Source: Hypericibacter terrae (GTDB lineage: Bacteria; Pseudomonadota; Alphaproteobacteria; Dongiales; Dongiaceae). Taken from it: a DNA stretch of 64,000 bases. The translations under genes were made by a program, and so were the position numbers. Shown here piece after piece: positions 35,801 through 44,264 of this stretch (position 1 is its first letter; each line of letters opens with the position of its first letter). Location: contig NZ_CP042906.1 in assembly GCF_008728855.1 (NCBI RefSeq), positions 1,550,001 through 1,614,000 on the forward strand, given 5' to 3'. The notes under the pieces are model-generated. The model was not told the DNA's origin and searched no databases. It was given only the letters and a program-made list of their open reading frames with translations.

Positions 35801-36041
35801 TCCGGTAATAGTCGGGATGGATTTCGTTGAAGGCCAGGAAGCCGTGGCGATTGCCGCCGTAGTCGACGAAGGCGGCCTGCAGCGACGGTTCGACCCGGAC
35901 GATCTTCGCGAGATAGATGTTGCCCTTGAGGGCTTTCTTGCTGGCGATCTCGGCGTCGAATTCTTCAAGTCGTTTCCCGGAAACCACCACGACCCGTGTT
36001 TCTTCCGGGTGGGTGGCATCGATCAGCATGTGTTTGGTCAT
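32835..36041 (-). CDS. rne: Ribonuclease E/G with long acidic insertion
   Basis: 1068 residues from the ATG at 36041 (MTKHMLIDATHPEETR), the conserved alphaproteobacterial start. It is the main RNA-decay and processing endonuclease and the degradosome scaffold. The S1 domain (residues about 37-95 and 310-370) is split by about 215 acidic, low-complexity residues rich in Asp/Glu. The catalytic region has AIDVNSGRATRERNIEDTAL and VIDFIDME. The zinc link has CRLCRGLG. The C-terminal 330 residues are disordered, with Arg-rich blocks (GGRRRRRRRRGGRGRD, GRRGGRRRSRRR) for RNA and partner binding. Autoregulation through its 5' leader is known for the E. coli gene. Confidence 0.97.
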   Translation of the reverse strand: MTKHMLIDATHPEETRVVVVSGKRLEEFDAEIASKKALKGNIYLAKIVRVEPSLQAAFVDYGGNRHGFLAFNEIHPDYYRIPIADREALQAELEAEAAANERSDDDDDDDADDSSHTKTEGAERVEAEPASDDADLIDSTQGEDGGEGEAYDRGDDRPAEYDRPASYAMPEFSSDGEAADEGDDAAERAGPDFDRETEESASEDRVDPDDAARSDDAMALRQSGDSENRLEGPSYETDDGANEGMGNRDAVEGMAADRGESIAGGAETRPDELPAAPVGGGIEDRAPVAAAPLDVVGGDEAEEEEQPRRPRSLRRYKIQEVIKRRQIMLVQVTKEERGNKGAALTTYLSLAGRYCVLMPNTARGGGVSRKITSANDRKRLKSVIGDLEIPKGMAVIVRTAGSERNRTEIKRDYEYLLRLWGEIRDLTLRSTAPELIYEEANLIKRSIRDLYTRDIEDIQVEGDEGYKAAKAFMKMLTPSHARRVIHYRDPSMPLFQRHQVETQLDALHNPTVQLRSGGYIVINQTEALVAIDVNSGRATRERNIEDTALRTNMEAAEEVARQLRLRDLAGLIVIDFIDMEEQRHNAQVERRLKEAMRTDRARIQIGRISPFGLLELSRQRLRPSLVEASTEICRLCRGLGRVRSTESTALHVLRGVEEEGTRRRGPGITVSVPTAVALFILNQKRRALAEIEIRHGFRVYLTGDDHLIPPEYRIERLRALAPGEELPMPATSLPAPAVLDEPEDEIEIEDEAEIEDRLEPEDGDVAPAEPREARNDRGDRGDRGDRGDRAEQGGENERGGRRRRRRRRGGRGRDGEDNRREGGRDGDGQRREGPVPVAAERPIENQPRRSEFVADDMTPAEAAEGPGNATAPQPREGQDEAQAPGAGDARRRRRRGRRGGRRRSRRRQEGGLPGEAPAPQVGLENDPGEPQEQPRGPRPLVTPADFDRDWPYNEPDDEIEDADGNVEAEVPEDDAELENEETGDESETPVESARDRPHDQPAHGHAHRNHEEAAPAATLVAPAEPAHAAERQEQPAPSHRAEEPARVVLPEPKSEPQPTKRGWWRRGS

Positions 36042-36590
36042 CAGACATGAACTCCATGGCGCGTCCGGCACGGTCGGCGCAAAGCGCGAGCGGCGGCGCG
36101 ACGTCGAGGTGGATGGGGCAGTTGCGAGTCATGGCAACCTGTTTCTGCGAGCGCCCGCGCCTCCGATCGGGGAGACGCCAACGCGGAACCGGAACCCTTG
36201 GTGCGAACCCCCCGCCATAGGGCGGCTGCGGGTCAAGAGCGCGGAAGCGACCGTCGGATCAGCCTGATTCGCGGTTTGAAGCGCGAACCCTGTCGCCGGT
36301 AGGCGTCCGCCCGCGCGCTTGTCAGCGCGCCCGCGGTCTGCCGTACCCGGCGGCCCCGGCCTCGGCCATTACGCCGGACGCAGGAGCCTGGGGCGAACCC
36401 TGGGACCGTTTCACCATAACCAGGGGAGTGTTTTTCCACAACGAAGATTACCGGCGGGTCTAAGCAAGGCCAGGCGCCGGGCCGGGCTGGGGCAATAGCC
36501 CTATCCTGCGCTAGGCTGTTGCAGCGCGACGACTCGGGCGCGTATATGTTGTGGATAAGACCTCATATCCCTCTAGACTCTGTGTTGCCT
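36042..36590. other. Long divergent leader region of rne and amiC
   Basis: These 549 bases have no convincing gene. Most probably form a long rne 5' leader, as in E. coli where RNase E binds its own leader. I see a GC hairpin at 36313-36330 (GCGCGCT / AGCGCGC, loop TGTC) and other GC-rich inverted segments around 36340-36400. The stretch 36400-36560, less GC-rich, likely holds both promoters. No riboswitch was recognised. Confidence 0.45.
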
Positions 36591-38006
36591 ATGACGGGTC
36601 GCTGCCGCTTCGCCCTGTTTTTGATGGTCCTGGCGCTGCTGGCCGGCCTGTGCGGCCCGGCGATGGCCGCGGTCGACGTGCAGGGCATCCGGCTCGGCGT
36701 CCATCCCGACAAGACCCGGGTGGTGCTGGATCTTTCGGGCGGCGCGGCCTACCGCACCCTGTTGCTGGCGAATCCCTACCGGCTCGTCATCGATCTCGAA
36801 GGCGTGCAGTGGCAGTTGGGTCCCGAAGGCGCCCCCGCCGGGAAGGGTCTGGTTTCCGGCATGCGCTATGGCACCTATTCGGGCGGCACCCAGCGCCTGG
36901 TGCTGGATCTGGCCGGGCCGGTCACGCTCCAGCAGAGTGCCCTCATCGCCGGGTCCGGCACCGTGGCGGCCCGCCTCGTCCTCGATCTGGTGCCGGCCAG
37001 CGCCGACCAGTTCCTGGCGGGTGCCGCCGGCGGCTCCGGCCCGGCCCTGGTCTCCCTGCCGGAGGTGACGGCGGCCTCGGGCAGCGATCCTGCGGCCGGT
37101 AGCCAGTTGGCAGCGGGGACGGATTCCGCCGGCGCGCTGCCCACCCCTGACCTCAAACCGGCGTCCGCGACCTCCGATCAGGGCAGCGTTCCCCTGACCG
37201 CAGCCCCCGACCCGGTGCCCGCACCCCTCCCGGCCGTCGGGGGCAACATGAGCACCGCCTGGCTGGGATTCCCGCCGCCGCTCAAGCCTCCGCCGCCTTC
37301 GGCCGGGCCGGTGCGCCCGCTGATCATGCTCGATCCCGGTCATGGCGGGGTCGATCCGGGCACCGTCGGCGCCTCCGGCGCCTATGAAAAGAACCTGACG
37401 CTGGCCATGGCGCTCGAGATCAAGCGCCAGATCGAGGCGAGCGGACGCTTCCGGGTCCAGCTCACCCGCGACAAGGACATCTTCATTCCCTTGCGCGATC
37501 GCATTGCCATCGCCCGTGCCGCCCATGCGGACATCTTCATCTCGCTGCATGCGGATTCGCACGACAACGCCGATCATCGCGGCGCCACGGTCTATACCCT
37601 GTCGGAGAACGCGTCGGACGCCGAGGCCGAGGCGCTGGCGGCCAAGGAGAACAAGGCGGACCTGATCGCGGGCGTCGATCTCTCGAACGAGAACCAGATG
37701 GTGACCTCGATCCTGATCGACCTGGCGCAGCGCGAGACCAAGAACCAGTCGGTCCGGCTGGCGGACTATATGGTCCAGGAGCTGGCGAGCGGGACCCTGC
37801 TCAACCGCAACACCCACCGCTTCGCCGGCTTTGCCGTGCTGAAGGCGCCCGACGTGCCCTCGATCCTGCTGGAGCTGGGCTATCTCTCCAACAGCCAGGA
37901 CGAGAAGCTGCTGCAGACCAAGGCCTATCGGCGCAAGATGGCGGCGGCGATCCTCAAGGCGATCGGCGACTATTTCCAGTGGCAGCGGACCCTGACCCAG
38001 GGATGA
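36591..38006 (+). CDS. amiC: N-acetylmuramoyl-L-alanine amidase (AMIN + Amidase_3)
   Basis: 471 residues from the ATG at 36591. A signal peptide (FALFLMVLALLAGLCGPAMA) is followed by an AMIN domain (VDVQGIRLGVHPDKTRVVLD, residues about 28-140). A Ser/Ala/Pro-rich linker then leads to a zinc amidase domain: LDPGHGGVDPG (His), YEKNLTLAMA (Glu), ISLHADS (His) and LLELGYLSN (catalytic Glu). It cleaves peptide stems from peptidoglycan in the periplasm during cell separation. The penicillin-binding protein 1A gene follows in the same direction. Confidence 0.95.
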   Translation: MTGRCRFALFLMVLALLAGLCGPAMAAVDVQGIRLGVHPDKTRVVLDLSGGAAYRTLLLANPYRLVIDLEGVQWQLGPEGAPAGKGLVSGMRYGTYSGGTQRLVLDLAGPVTLQQSALIAGSGTVAARLVLDLVPASADQFLAGAAGGSGPALVSLPEVTAASGSDPAAGSQLAAGTDSAGALPTPDLKPASATSDQGSVPLTAAPDPVPAPLPAVGGNMSTAWLGFPPPLKPPPPSAGPVRPLIMLDPGHGGVDPGTVGASGAYEKNLTLAMALEIKRQIEASGRFRVQLTRDKDIFIPLRDRIAIARAAHADIFISLHADSHDNADHRGATVYTLSENASDAEAEALAAKENKADLIAGVDLSNENQMVTSILIDLAQRETKNQSVRLADYMVQELASGTLLNRNTHRFAGFAVLKAPDVPSILLELGYLSNSQDEKLLQTKAYRRKMAAAILKAIGDYFQWQRTLTQG

Positions 38007-38157
38007 CGGTCTTAACCTCTCGTCAACCATCCTGCGCCACAGATCCGCCAGGATTTGAGCGGCAAATGAAGCCTCGACCGCGGGGTACCGGCGAGGCAGA
38101 GTGGAGCGCCTCGGGCCGAGACGGACGCGGCATTTTCCAGGAACGGTTCGACAAGTC

Positions 38158-40632
38158 GTGAAGCGAGTTATCCTCGGTCTTCTGGGTTTGCTGCTGGGTT
38201 TCGGCATCGCCGGCCTGGTCGGCGCTTATGTCATCTTCCAGCATTACGCGGCGACCTTGCCAGCGGTCTCGGAACTGGCGGTCTACGATCCGCCGGTGGT
38301 CACGCGCGTCCATGCCGGCGACGGCCGTCTGCTGGCCGAGTTCGCGACCGAGAACCGGGTCTATGTCCCGATCGGCGCCATCCCGAAAGTCGTGTCGAAC
38401 GCCTTCATCTCGGCCGAGGACAAGACCTTCTACGAGCATCCCGGCATCGATCTGCCGGGCATCGTCCATGCGATGATCACCAATCTGCGGCATATGGGCT
38501 CCGACCGCCGCCCGATCGGCGCCTCGACCATCACGCAGCAGGTGGCGAAGAATTTCCTTCTCACCAACGAGGTCTCGCTCGAGCGCAAGGTCAAGGAGAT
38601 GATCCTCGCGCTCCGCATCGAGAAGGCCTACAGCAAGGACCATATCCTCGAGCTCTATCTGAACGAGATCTATCTCGGCTTCGGCTCATACGGCGTCGCG
38701 TCCGCGGCCCTCAATTATTTCGACAAGTCGCTGGACGAACTGACCATCGCCCAGGCCGCCTTCCTGGCCTCCTTGCCGAAGGCGCCCAGCAAATACAATC
38801 CCGTCACCCGCACGCAGGACGCGATCGACCGGCGCAACTGGGTCATCGGCCGCATGCTCGAAGACGGGCATATCACGGCGGCCGAGGCCGCGGCCGCCAC
38901 GGCCGAGCCCTTGAGCATCAGCCGGCGGGGCGAGGCCGAAACCGTCTCGGCCGATTACTTCGCCGAGGAGGTCCGGCGCGAGCTGATCCAGCGCTTCGGC
39001 GACAAGAGCCTCTATGAGGGCGGCTTGTCGGTGCGCACCACGCTCGACCCGCAGCTGCAGGCCTATGCCGACAAGACCTTGCGCGACGGCATGCAGCGCT
39101 TCGATCGCAAATATGGCTATCGCGGCCCGGTGAGCACGATGGAGCTGGGCGAGGACTGGGCGGCGAAGCTGGCGGCCCTGCCGGCGCCCAAGGGCCTGCG
39201 CGACTGGCAGCTCGCGGTCGTGCTCTCCGACGATGCCGAGGCTGCCAAGATCGGCTTCGGCAACGGCCAGACGGGCCAGATCCCGCTGGCCGAACTGAAA
39301 TGGGCGCGCAAGGATCTCGACGACAACCATGTCGGTCCGGCCATCGCCAAGCCCGAGGACGCGATCAAGCCGGGCGACGTGGTGATGGTCGAGCCGGTCA
39401 CGCAGGACAGGGACGGCAAGGCCTATCCCGAAGGCAGCTACGGGTTGCGGCAGATTCCCGCGATCGGGGCGGCGATGGTGGCGATGGACCCGCATACCGG
39501 CCGCGTGCTCGCCATCGTGGGCGGCTGGAGCTACGAGATCAGCGAGTTCGACCGCGCCACCCAGGCGCTGCGCCAACCCGGCTCTTCCTTCAAGCCCTTC
39601 GTCTATATGACGGCGCTCGAGAACGGCTTCACGCCCTCGACCTTGATCCTCGACGCGCCGATCGTGATCGACCAGGGGCCGGGCCTGCCGCTGTGGAAGC
39701 CGGAAAACTACGAAGACACCTTCCTCGGGCCTGCCACGATGCGCGTGGGCCTGGAAAAGTCGCGCAACCTGATGACGATCCGCCTGGCGCAGGCCGTCGG
39801 CATGGACAAGGTGAAGGCGCTGGTCGATCGCTTCGGCGTGGTCGACAACATGCAGCCGCTGCTCTCCATGTCGCTGGGTGCCGGCGAGACCACGCCGCTC
39901 AAGATGGCGACGGCCTATTCGATGATCGTCAATGGCGGCAAGCGCGTCGTGCCCCGCTTCATCGACCGGGTCCAGGACCGGACCGGCGCCACGATCTTCA
40001 ACAGCGACCCGCGGCCCTGTCCGAACTGCCAAGTCCCCTGGCAGGACGGTTTGACGCCACCGGAGATTCCCGACGAGCGCGAGCAGGTCGTCGATCCGCA
40101 GACCGCCTACCAGATGGTCCATATGATGGAAGGCGTCGTGCAGCGCGGCACAGGTTTCGTGGTCTCCGCCGTCGGCAAGCCGCTCGCCGGCAAGACCGGC
40201 ACCACCAACGAGAGCCGCGACGCCTGGTTCGTCGGCTTCTCGCCCGACCTCACGGTCGCCGTCTATTTCGGCTATGACCAGCCGCGGTCTCTGGGTGCCA
40301 GGGAGACGGGCGGCGTGGTCGCAGCGCCGGTGTTCCGCGATTTCATGATCGACGCGCTGAAGGACAAGCCTGGCACGCCGTTCCGCATTCCGCCGGGGAT
40401 CCGCCTGGTGCGTGTCGATGTGAAGACGGGCCAGCGGGCCAATTCGGGGACCCAGAAGGTGATCTACGAGGCCTTCAAACCCGGCACCGAGCCCAGCGAC
40501 ACGCCCACCAACGTGATCGAGGGCATCGGCGTCGCGGATCAGGGCGGCGGCCAGACCAGTACGCCCGGCGTGGTCGGCGTGCCGAGCTCGTCCGACAGCG
40601 GGCAATCGACCAGCCCCAGCGGGCTTTATTGA
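38158..40632 (+). CDS. mrcA: Penicillin-binding protein 1A (bifunctional)
   Basis: About 824 residues from the GTG at 38158 (VKRVILGLLGLLLG). Another GTG at 38101 is possible, but the membrane anchor should be near the N-terminus. The transglycosylase domain has EDKTFYEHPGID and GASTITQQVAKNFLL. The transpeptidase domain has the serine site RQPGSSFKPF, the SRN motif and KTGTT. It polymerises and cross-links peptidoglycan. An insert between the two domains (residues about 300-430, including VGPAIAKPEDAI) corresponds to the usual PBP1A OB-fold region. Downstream is a large inverted-repeat structure. Confidence 0.96.
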   Translation: MKRVILGLLGLLLGFGIAGLVGAYVIFQHYAATLPAVSELAVYDPPVVTRVHAGDGRLLAEFATENRVYVPIGAIPKVVSNAFISAEDKTFYEHPGIDLPGIVHAMITNLRHMGSDRRPIGASTITQQVAKNFLLTNEVSLERKVKEMILALRIEKAYSKDHILELYLNEIYLGFGSYGVASAALNYFDKSLDELTIAQAAFLASLPKAPSKYNPVTRTQDAIDRRNWVIGRMLEDGHITAAEAAAATAEPLSISRRGEAETVSADYFAEEVRRELIQRFGDKSLYEGGLSVRTTLDPQLQAYADKTLRDGMQRFDRKYGYRGPVSTMELGEDWAAKLAALPAPKGLRDWQLAVVLSDDAEAAKIGFGNGQTGQIPLAELKWARKDLDDNHVGPAIAKPEDAIKPGDVVMVEPVTQDRDGKAYPEGSYGLRQIPAIGAAMVAMDPHTGRVLAIVGGWSYEISEFDRATQALRQPGSSFKPFVYMTALENGFTPSTLILDAPIVIDQGPGLPLWKPENYEDTFLGPATMRVGLEKSRNLMTIRLAQAVGMDKVKALVDRFGVVDNMQPLLSMSLGAGETTPLKMATAYSMIVNGGKRVVPRFIDRVQDRTGATIFNSDPRPCPNCQVPWQDGLTPPEIPDEREQVVDPQTAYQMVHMMEGVVQRGTGFVVSAVGKPLAGKTGTTNESRDAWFVGFSPDLTVAVYFGYDQPRSLGARETGGVVAAPVFRDFMIDALKDKPGTPFRIPPGIRLVRVDVKTGQRANSGTQKVIYEAFKPGTEPSDTPTNVIEGIGVADQGGGQTSTPGVVGVPSSSDSGQSTSPSGLY

Positions 40633-40646
40633 ACACATCCCTCTTT

Positions 40647-40831
40647 CCTCTCCGCCCGCGTAGCGGGCGGAGAGGGTTGCGAAGGCTTAGGTGAGACCGA
40701 AGGTCGAGCCTTAGCCGGAGCTGGGAGAGGTGGGTCCTTGCTTGCCACACACCCTCTCCCAGCTCCGGCTAAGTCTCCGCTTCGCTGCGACTAAGCCTGC
40801 GCAACCCTCCCCCTCATGACTGAGGGGGAGG
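40647..40831. repeat. Large nested inverted repeat (cruciform) between mrcA and prfB
   Basis: A perfect 13-pair hairpin (40647-40675, loop GTA) and a perfect 11-pair hairpin (40806-40831, loop TGAC) flank two 60-base arms. The arms, 40671-40733 and 40750-40808, are largely complementary: the shared segments include TTAGCCGGAGCTGGGAGAGG and its complement. The first hairpin may terminate mrcA. The whole could form a long, nearly continuous RNA stem or act as a mobile palindromic repeat. Confidence 0.75.
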
Positions 40832-40923
40832 AAAGAACGCAAGAGTGTCCCGCCCTTGACGTCAGGGCCCGCCTCGGTGCAAGAGAGGCCCTTCCTTCGG
40901 ACCTTGGAGACAGGCAGAGCGAC

Positions 40924-42043
40924 ATGCGCGCTGAATTGGAAGCAGCCGTCGGGGACATTCGTTCCTCGGTGGCCCTGCTGAGGAGGCATCTTTGACTGGG
41001 ATCACGCGCTGACGAGGCTCGAGGATCTCAACGCCAAATCCGAAGATCCCAAATTCTGGAACGACTCCCAGGCCGCGCAGAAGCTCATGCGCGAGCGCAA
41101 CCATTTGCAGCAGTCGATCGAGGATTGCCGCAAGCTGGAGCGCGACCTCGACGACGCCCTCACCCTGATCGAGCTCGGCGAGACCGAGAGCGACCCCGCC
41201 AGCGTCGCCGAAGGCGAGGCGGCGTTGAAGGCGCTGCAGAAGCGCGCCCGCCAGGTCGAGCTCGAGGCGCTGCTCTCGGGCGAGGCCGACGCCAACGACT
41301 GCTACATCGAAATCAATGCCGGCGCCGGCGGCACCGAGGCCCAGGACTGGGCTTCGATGCTGACCCGCATGTATGCGCGTTGGGCCGAGCAGCATGGCTA
41401 CAAGGTCGAGTGGCTCGAAGAGAGCCCCGGCGAAGAGGCGGGCCTGAAGTCGGCGACGCTGCGCATCAAGGGCCGCAACGCCTATGGCTGGCTCAAGACC
41501 GAGAGCGGCGTGCATCGCCTGGTGCGCATCTCGCCCTATGACAGCGCGGCGCGCCGGCACACCAGCTTCGCCTCGGTCTGGGTCTATCCGGTGGTCGACG
41601 ACAACATCAATATCGAGATCAAGGATTCGGACCTGCAGGTCGACACCATGCGGTCGGGCGGCGCCGGCGGCCAGCATGTGAACAAGACCGAGAGCGCCAT
41701 CCGCATCACCCACATCCCGAGCGGCATCGTGGTGAAGTGCCAGGAGGACCGCTCCCAGCATCGCAACCGCGCCACCGCCATGGCGATGCTGAAGTCGCGT
41801 CTGTTCGAGGTGGAGCTGCAGAAGCGCGAGGCGGCCTCGGCGGTGACGGAAGCCGGCAAGTCCGACATCGGCTGGGGTCACCAGATCCGCTCCTATGTGC
41901 TGCAGCCCTATCAAATGGTGAAGGATCTGCGCACCGAGCTGCAGACCTCGGACACGCAAGGGGTGCTGGACGGCGATCTCGACGCCTTCATGGCGGCCTC
42001 GCTGGCGGCGCGCGTCGGCAGCAAACGCGCGGGCGTCAACTAA
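40924..42043 (+). CDS. prfB: Peptide chain release factor 2 (programmed +1 frameshift)
   Basis: RF2 terminates translation at UGA and UAA. The short first frame starts at ATG 40924 and runs 23 codons to ...CAT CTT TGA (stop 40993-40995). Skipping the T at 40993 continues as GAC TGG GAT in the main frame to 42043, giving about 372 residues, close to E. coli RF2. AGGAGG precedes the slippery CTT TGAC, the classic autoregulated RF2 frameshift. The main frame contains the catalytic GGQ (GAGGQHVNK) and the stop-codon recognition region [16 protein letters not shown], where SPY replaces the usual SPF. Ordinary gene callers start it at the internal ATG 41087. Confidence 0.96.
40981..40996 (+). promoter_or_regulatory. 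RF2 +1 recoding site
   Basis: AGGAGGCATCTTTGAC: an internal Shine-Dalgarno-like AGGAGG three bases before the shift codon CTT, followed by the in-frame UGA and C. It matches the E. coli prfB signal (AGGGGGTATCTTTGAC) almost base for base. Confidence 0.97.
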
Positions 42044-42155
42044 CCTTTCGGATTCGTGACCGGCGCCCCGCCGCCCTTTACGAAGGACGGCTCGCCAAGC
42101 CCGGGATTTCCTTGCGATAATCCGCCTCCACGCAGGAGGACCGGAGGCGACCGCC

Positions 42156-42806
42156 ATGAGCGAGAGGAAGCCGGTTGTTCTTTATGCTGTGGATTACAGC
42201 GTCTATGGGCGCATGGCCCAGTTGGCGCTGATCGAGAAGGGCGTCGCTCACCGCGTCGAGGTGATCGACATCTTCAAGGGCGCGCCGCCCGACTATCTGA
42301 AACTGCATCCTTTCGGCAAGATCCCGGCGCTGGTGCATGGCGACTTCAAGCTCTACGAGACCGCCGCCATCACGCGCTATATCGACGAGGCCTTTCCGGG
42401 CCCGGCGCTCCAGCCCGCGGATCCCGAGGGTCGCGCCCGGCTGGCCCAGATCGTCTGCATCGTGGATCATTACGGCTACCGGCCGCTGATCTGGGACATC
42501 ATGGTGGAGCGGCTCATGGCGCCCACCGAGGGGCGCGAACCCGACGAGGCCAAGATCGCCGCGACGATTCCGAAGGCGCAAACGGTTCTCGCCGCTTTCT
42601 CCGATCTGATGACCGGCCCCTATCTGCTGGGCGAACAGCTCACGCTGGCGGATCTGCATCTGGCCACGATCATCGCCTATTTCCGCCTGGCGCCCGAGGG
42701 GCAGCAACTCCTGGGCCAGGCGCCGAAGATCGCGCGCTGGTGGACGCTGATGGAGCCGCGCGCCAGCCTGCAGCAGACGCGTTATCCGCTGGAGAAGCGC
42801 AGCTAG
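42156..42806 (+). CDS. Glutathione S-transferase family protein
   Basis: 216 residues. The N-terminal thioredoxin-like domain has VVLYAVDYSVYGRMAQLAL, with the region that would hold the catalytic Ser/Tyr, and FGKIPALVHGDFKLYETAAI with the cis-proline and glutathione-binding motif. The C-terminal helical domain has LGEQLTLADLHLA. Possible activities are detoxification or isomerisation; the substrate is unknown. Its TAG stop directly abuts the stop of the convergent DUF455 gene. Confidence 0.93.
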   Translation: MSERKPVVLYAVDYSVYGRMAQLALIEKGVAHRVEVIDIFKGAPPDYLKLHPFGKIPALVHGDFKLYETAAITRYIDEAFPGPALQPADPEGRARLAQIVCIVDHYGYRPLIWDIMVERLMAPTEGREPDEAKIAATIPKAQTVLAAFSDLMTGPYLLGEQLTLADLHLATIIAYFRLAPEGQQLLGQAPKIARWWTLMEPRASLQQTRYPLEKRS

Positions 42807-43694
42807 CTAGGCGGGCTCCGCCAGCGCCGCATATTCCGCCGGCACCAGGCCGGCGGCGACGCGGGCTTCGTCGTTGAAGGGCGGCTTCAGGGTTCCGCGG
42901 AAATGCTTGCGCACCAACGCGCCCCAGGCTTGCGCCGGGTCGAGCGCGCGGCGCTCGCATTCGAAGAGGAACCAGCGCCGGCCGATGCCGACATGGCCGA
43001 TCTCCTCTTCATAGATCACGCCCAGCACCGCGGCGCTCTTCTCGTCGTCGGCGCGCTTCAGATCGCCGATCATCTTCGGCGTGACATCGAGCCCGCGCGC
43101 TTCCAGTACCAACGGCACGATCGCGAGCCGCGCCAGCAGGTTGCCCGCGGTTTCCTCCGCCGCCTGCCAGAGCCCGTCATGCGCGGGCAGGTCGCCATAG
43201 GCACCGCCGAGCTCGGCGAGGCGATCCGACAGCAGGCCGAAATGCTTCGCTTCCTCGTCGGCGACGGAGACCCAGTCGTCATGGAAATGCCGCGGCATGC
43301 CGGCTTGCGGAAAGCGCGCGAGGATATCGCAGGCGAGATCGATCGCGTTGAGCTCGATATGGGCCAGCGCATGGAGCAGCGCGATGCGGTTCTCGGGGTT
43401 GCCGGCGCCGCGCCGCTTGGGCATGTCGCCCGGCCGCCGCAGCTCGGGCCGCGTCGGCCGCGCGGGGCGGTCGGGCGGGGCGGCGATGCCGACCGGCAGC
43501 GCGCCGTCGCGCCAGGCGGTCGCCATGGCGCGCGCCGCGGCGGCCTTGGCGGCGGGGTCGGCGGTGGTGAGGGCGGCGACGGCGAGGGAGGCGAGGGAAG
43601 GGGTAGCAGCAAGATATGTCCCCTCCCCCCTCGAGGGGAAGGGTGAGGGAGGGGGATCGCTCGATATCGCCAGTGGTTTTGGAACAGCGGTCAT
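42807..43694 (-). CDS. DUF455 family ferritin-like protein with repeat-derived N-terminus
   Basis: 295 residues from the ATG at 43694. The DUF455 core has LHALAHIELNAIDLACDI, WVSVADEEAKHFGLL and VIYEEEIGHVGIGRRWF, with Glu/His metal ligands typical of a diiron ferritin-like bundle. Function is unknown. The family core starts near SLASLAVAALTTADP. Everything before it, including PPPSPFPSRGEG, is encoded by a copy of the GC-rich palindromic repeat (43619-43654), and no in-frame start lies between. No clear ribosome binding site precedes the ATG. The start is therefore uncertain. Confidence 0.88.
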   Translation of the reverse strand: MTAVPKPLAISSDPPPSPFPSRGEGTYLAATPSLASLAVAALTTADPAAKAAAARAMATAWRDGALPVGIAAPPDRPARPTRPELRRPGDMPKRRGAGNPENRIALLHALAHIELNAIDLACDILARFPQAGMPRHFHDDWVSVADEEAKHFGLLSDRLAELGGAYGDLPAHDGLWQAAEETAGNLLARLAIVPLVLEARGLDVTPKMIGDLKRADDEKSAAVLGVIYEEEIGHVGIGRRWFLFECERRALDPAQAWGALVRKHFRGTLKPPFNDEARVAAGLVPAEYAALAEPA

Positions 43695-43748
43695 GTTGAA
43701 TGTCGGCGCGGCCCCCTCCCTAGCCCTCCCCCTCGAGGGGGGAGGGGA
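43619..43748. repeat. Pair of palindromic repeats in inverted orientation
   Basis: Copy A (43619-43654) and copy B (43711-43748) are near-identical when one is reverse-complemented (core CCCCTCGAGGGG, GGGAGGGGG). They enclose 56 bases that include the DUF455 start codon at 43694. Copy A is translated as part of the DUF455 gene and copy B lies in the gap before bcp. Confidence 0.75.
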
Positions 43749-43775
43749 TAAGTACAAAAGAAACGCGTTCGCCCT

Positions 43776-44264
43776 CTACCCCGCCTTCAATTCCTTCAGC
43801 GCCTTCAGCACCTCTTCCGAATGGCCGGGCACCTTCACCTTGCGCCAGATGTGGCGGATCACGCCCTTGGCGTCGATCAGGAAGGTGGCGCGCTCGATGC
43901 CCATATATTTGCGGCCATACATGCTCTTCTCGACCCAGACGCCATAGGCTTCGGTGACCTCGCCGCAATTGTCGGAGCCGAGTTTGAAGTTCAAGTCGTG
44001 CTTCTTCTTGAACTTCTGATGGCTGGCGACGCTGTCGCGCGAGATGCCGATCACCTCGGCCTCGATCTTGCCGAACTTGGGGAGGTTGTCGCGGAAGGAG
44101 CAGGCCTCCGCGGTGCAGCCCGGGGTGTCGTCCTTCGGATAGAAATAGAGCACCACCGGCTTGCCCTTGAGCTTCGGCAGGGAGATTTCGCTGCCGTCGT
44201 CCGCCGGAATGGTGAAAACCGGAGCCTTGTCGCCTTCTTTGAGTTCCGCCGGCGTCTTCGCCAT
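43776..44264 (-). CDS. bcp: Thioredoxin-dependent peroxiredoxin (Bcp/PrxQ)
   Basis: 162 residues. Reduces hydrogen peroxide and organic hydroperoxides using thioredoxin. Active site TPGCTAEAC has the peroxidatic Cys50 and the resolving Cys55, as in atypical two-cysteine PrxQ enzymes. FYPKDDTPGC and the late ERATFLIDAKGVIRHIWRKV are diagnostic. It lies between two ferritin-like genes on the same strand, which suggests oxidative-stress and iron functions grouped here. Confidence 0.97.
   Translation of the reverse strand: MAKTPAELKEGDKAPVFTIPADDGSEISLPKLKGKPVVLYFYPKDDTPGCTAEACSFRDNLPKFGKIEAEVIGISRDSVASHQKFKKKHDLNFKLGSDNCGEVTEAYGVWVEKSMYGRKYMGIERATFLIDAKGVIRHIWRKVKVPGHSEEVLKALKELKAG

Noticed and set aside
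32871-36050. 1059-codon plus-strand open frame opposite rne
   Set aside because: Antisense shadow of the acidic and Arg-rich RNase E codons; no recognisable domain.
40993-40995. Stop codon in prfB as a pseudogene signal
   Set aside because: It is the programmed RF2 recoding site, with the expected SD-like AGGAGG and CTT TGAC.
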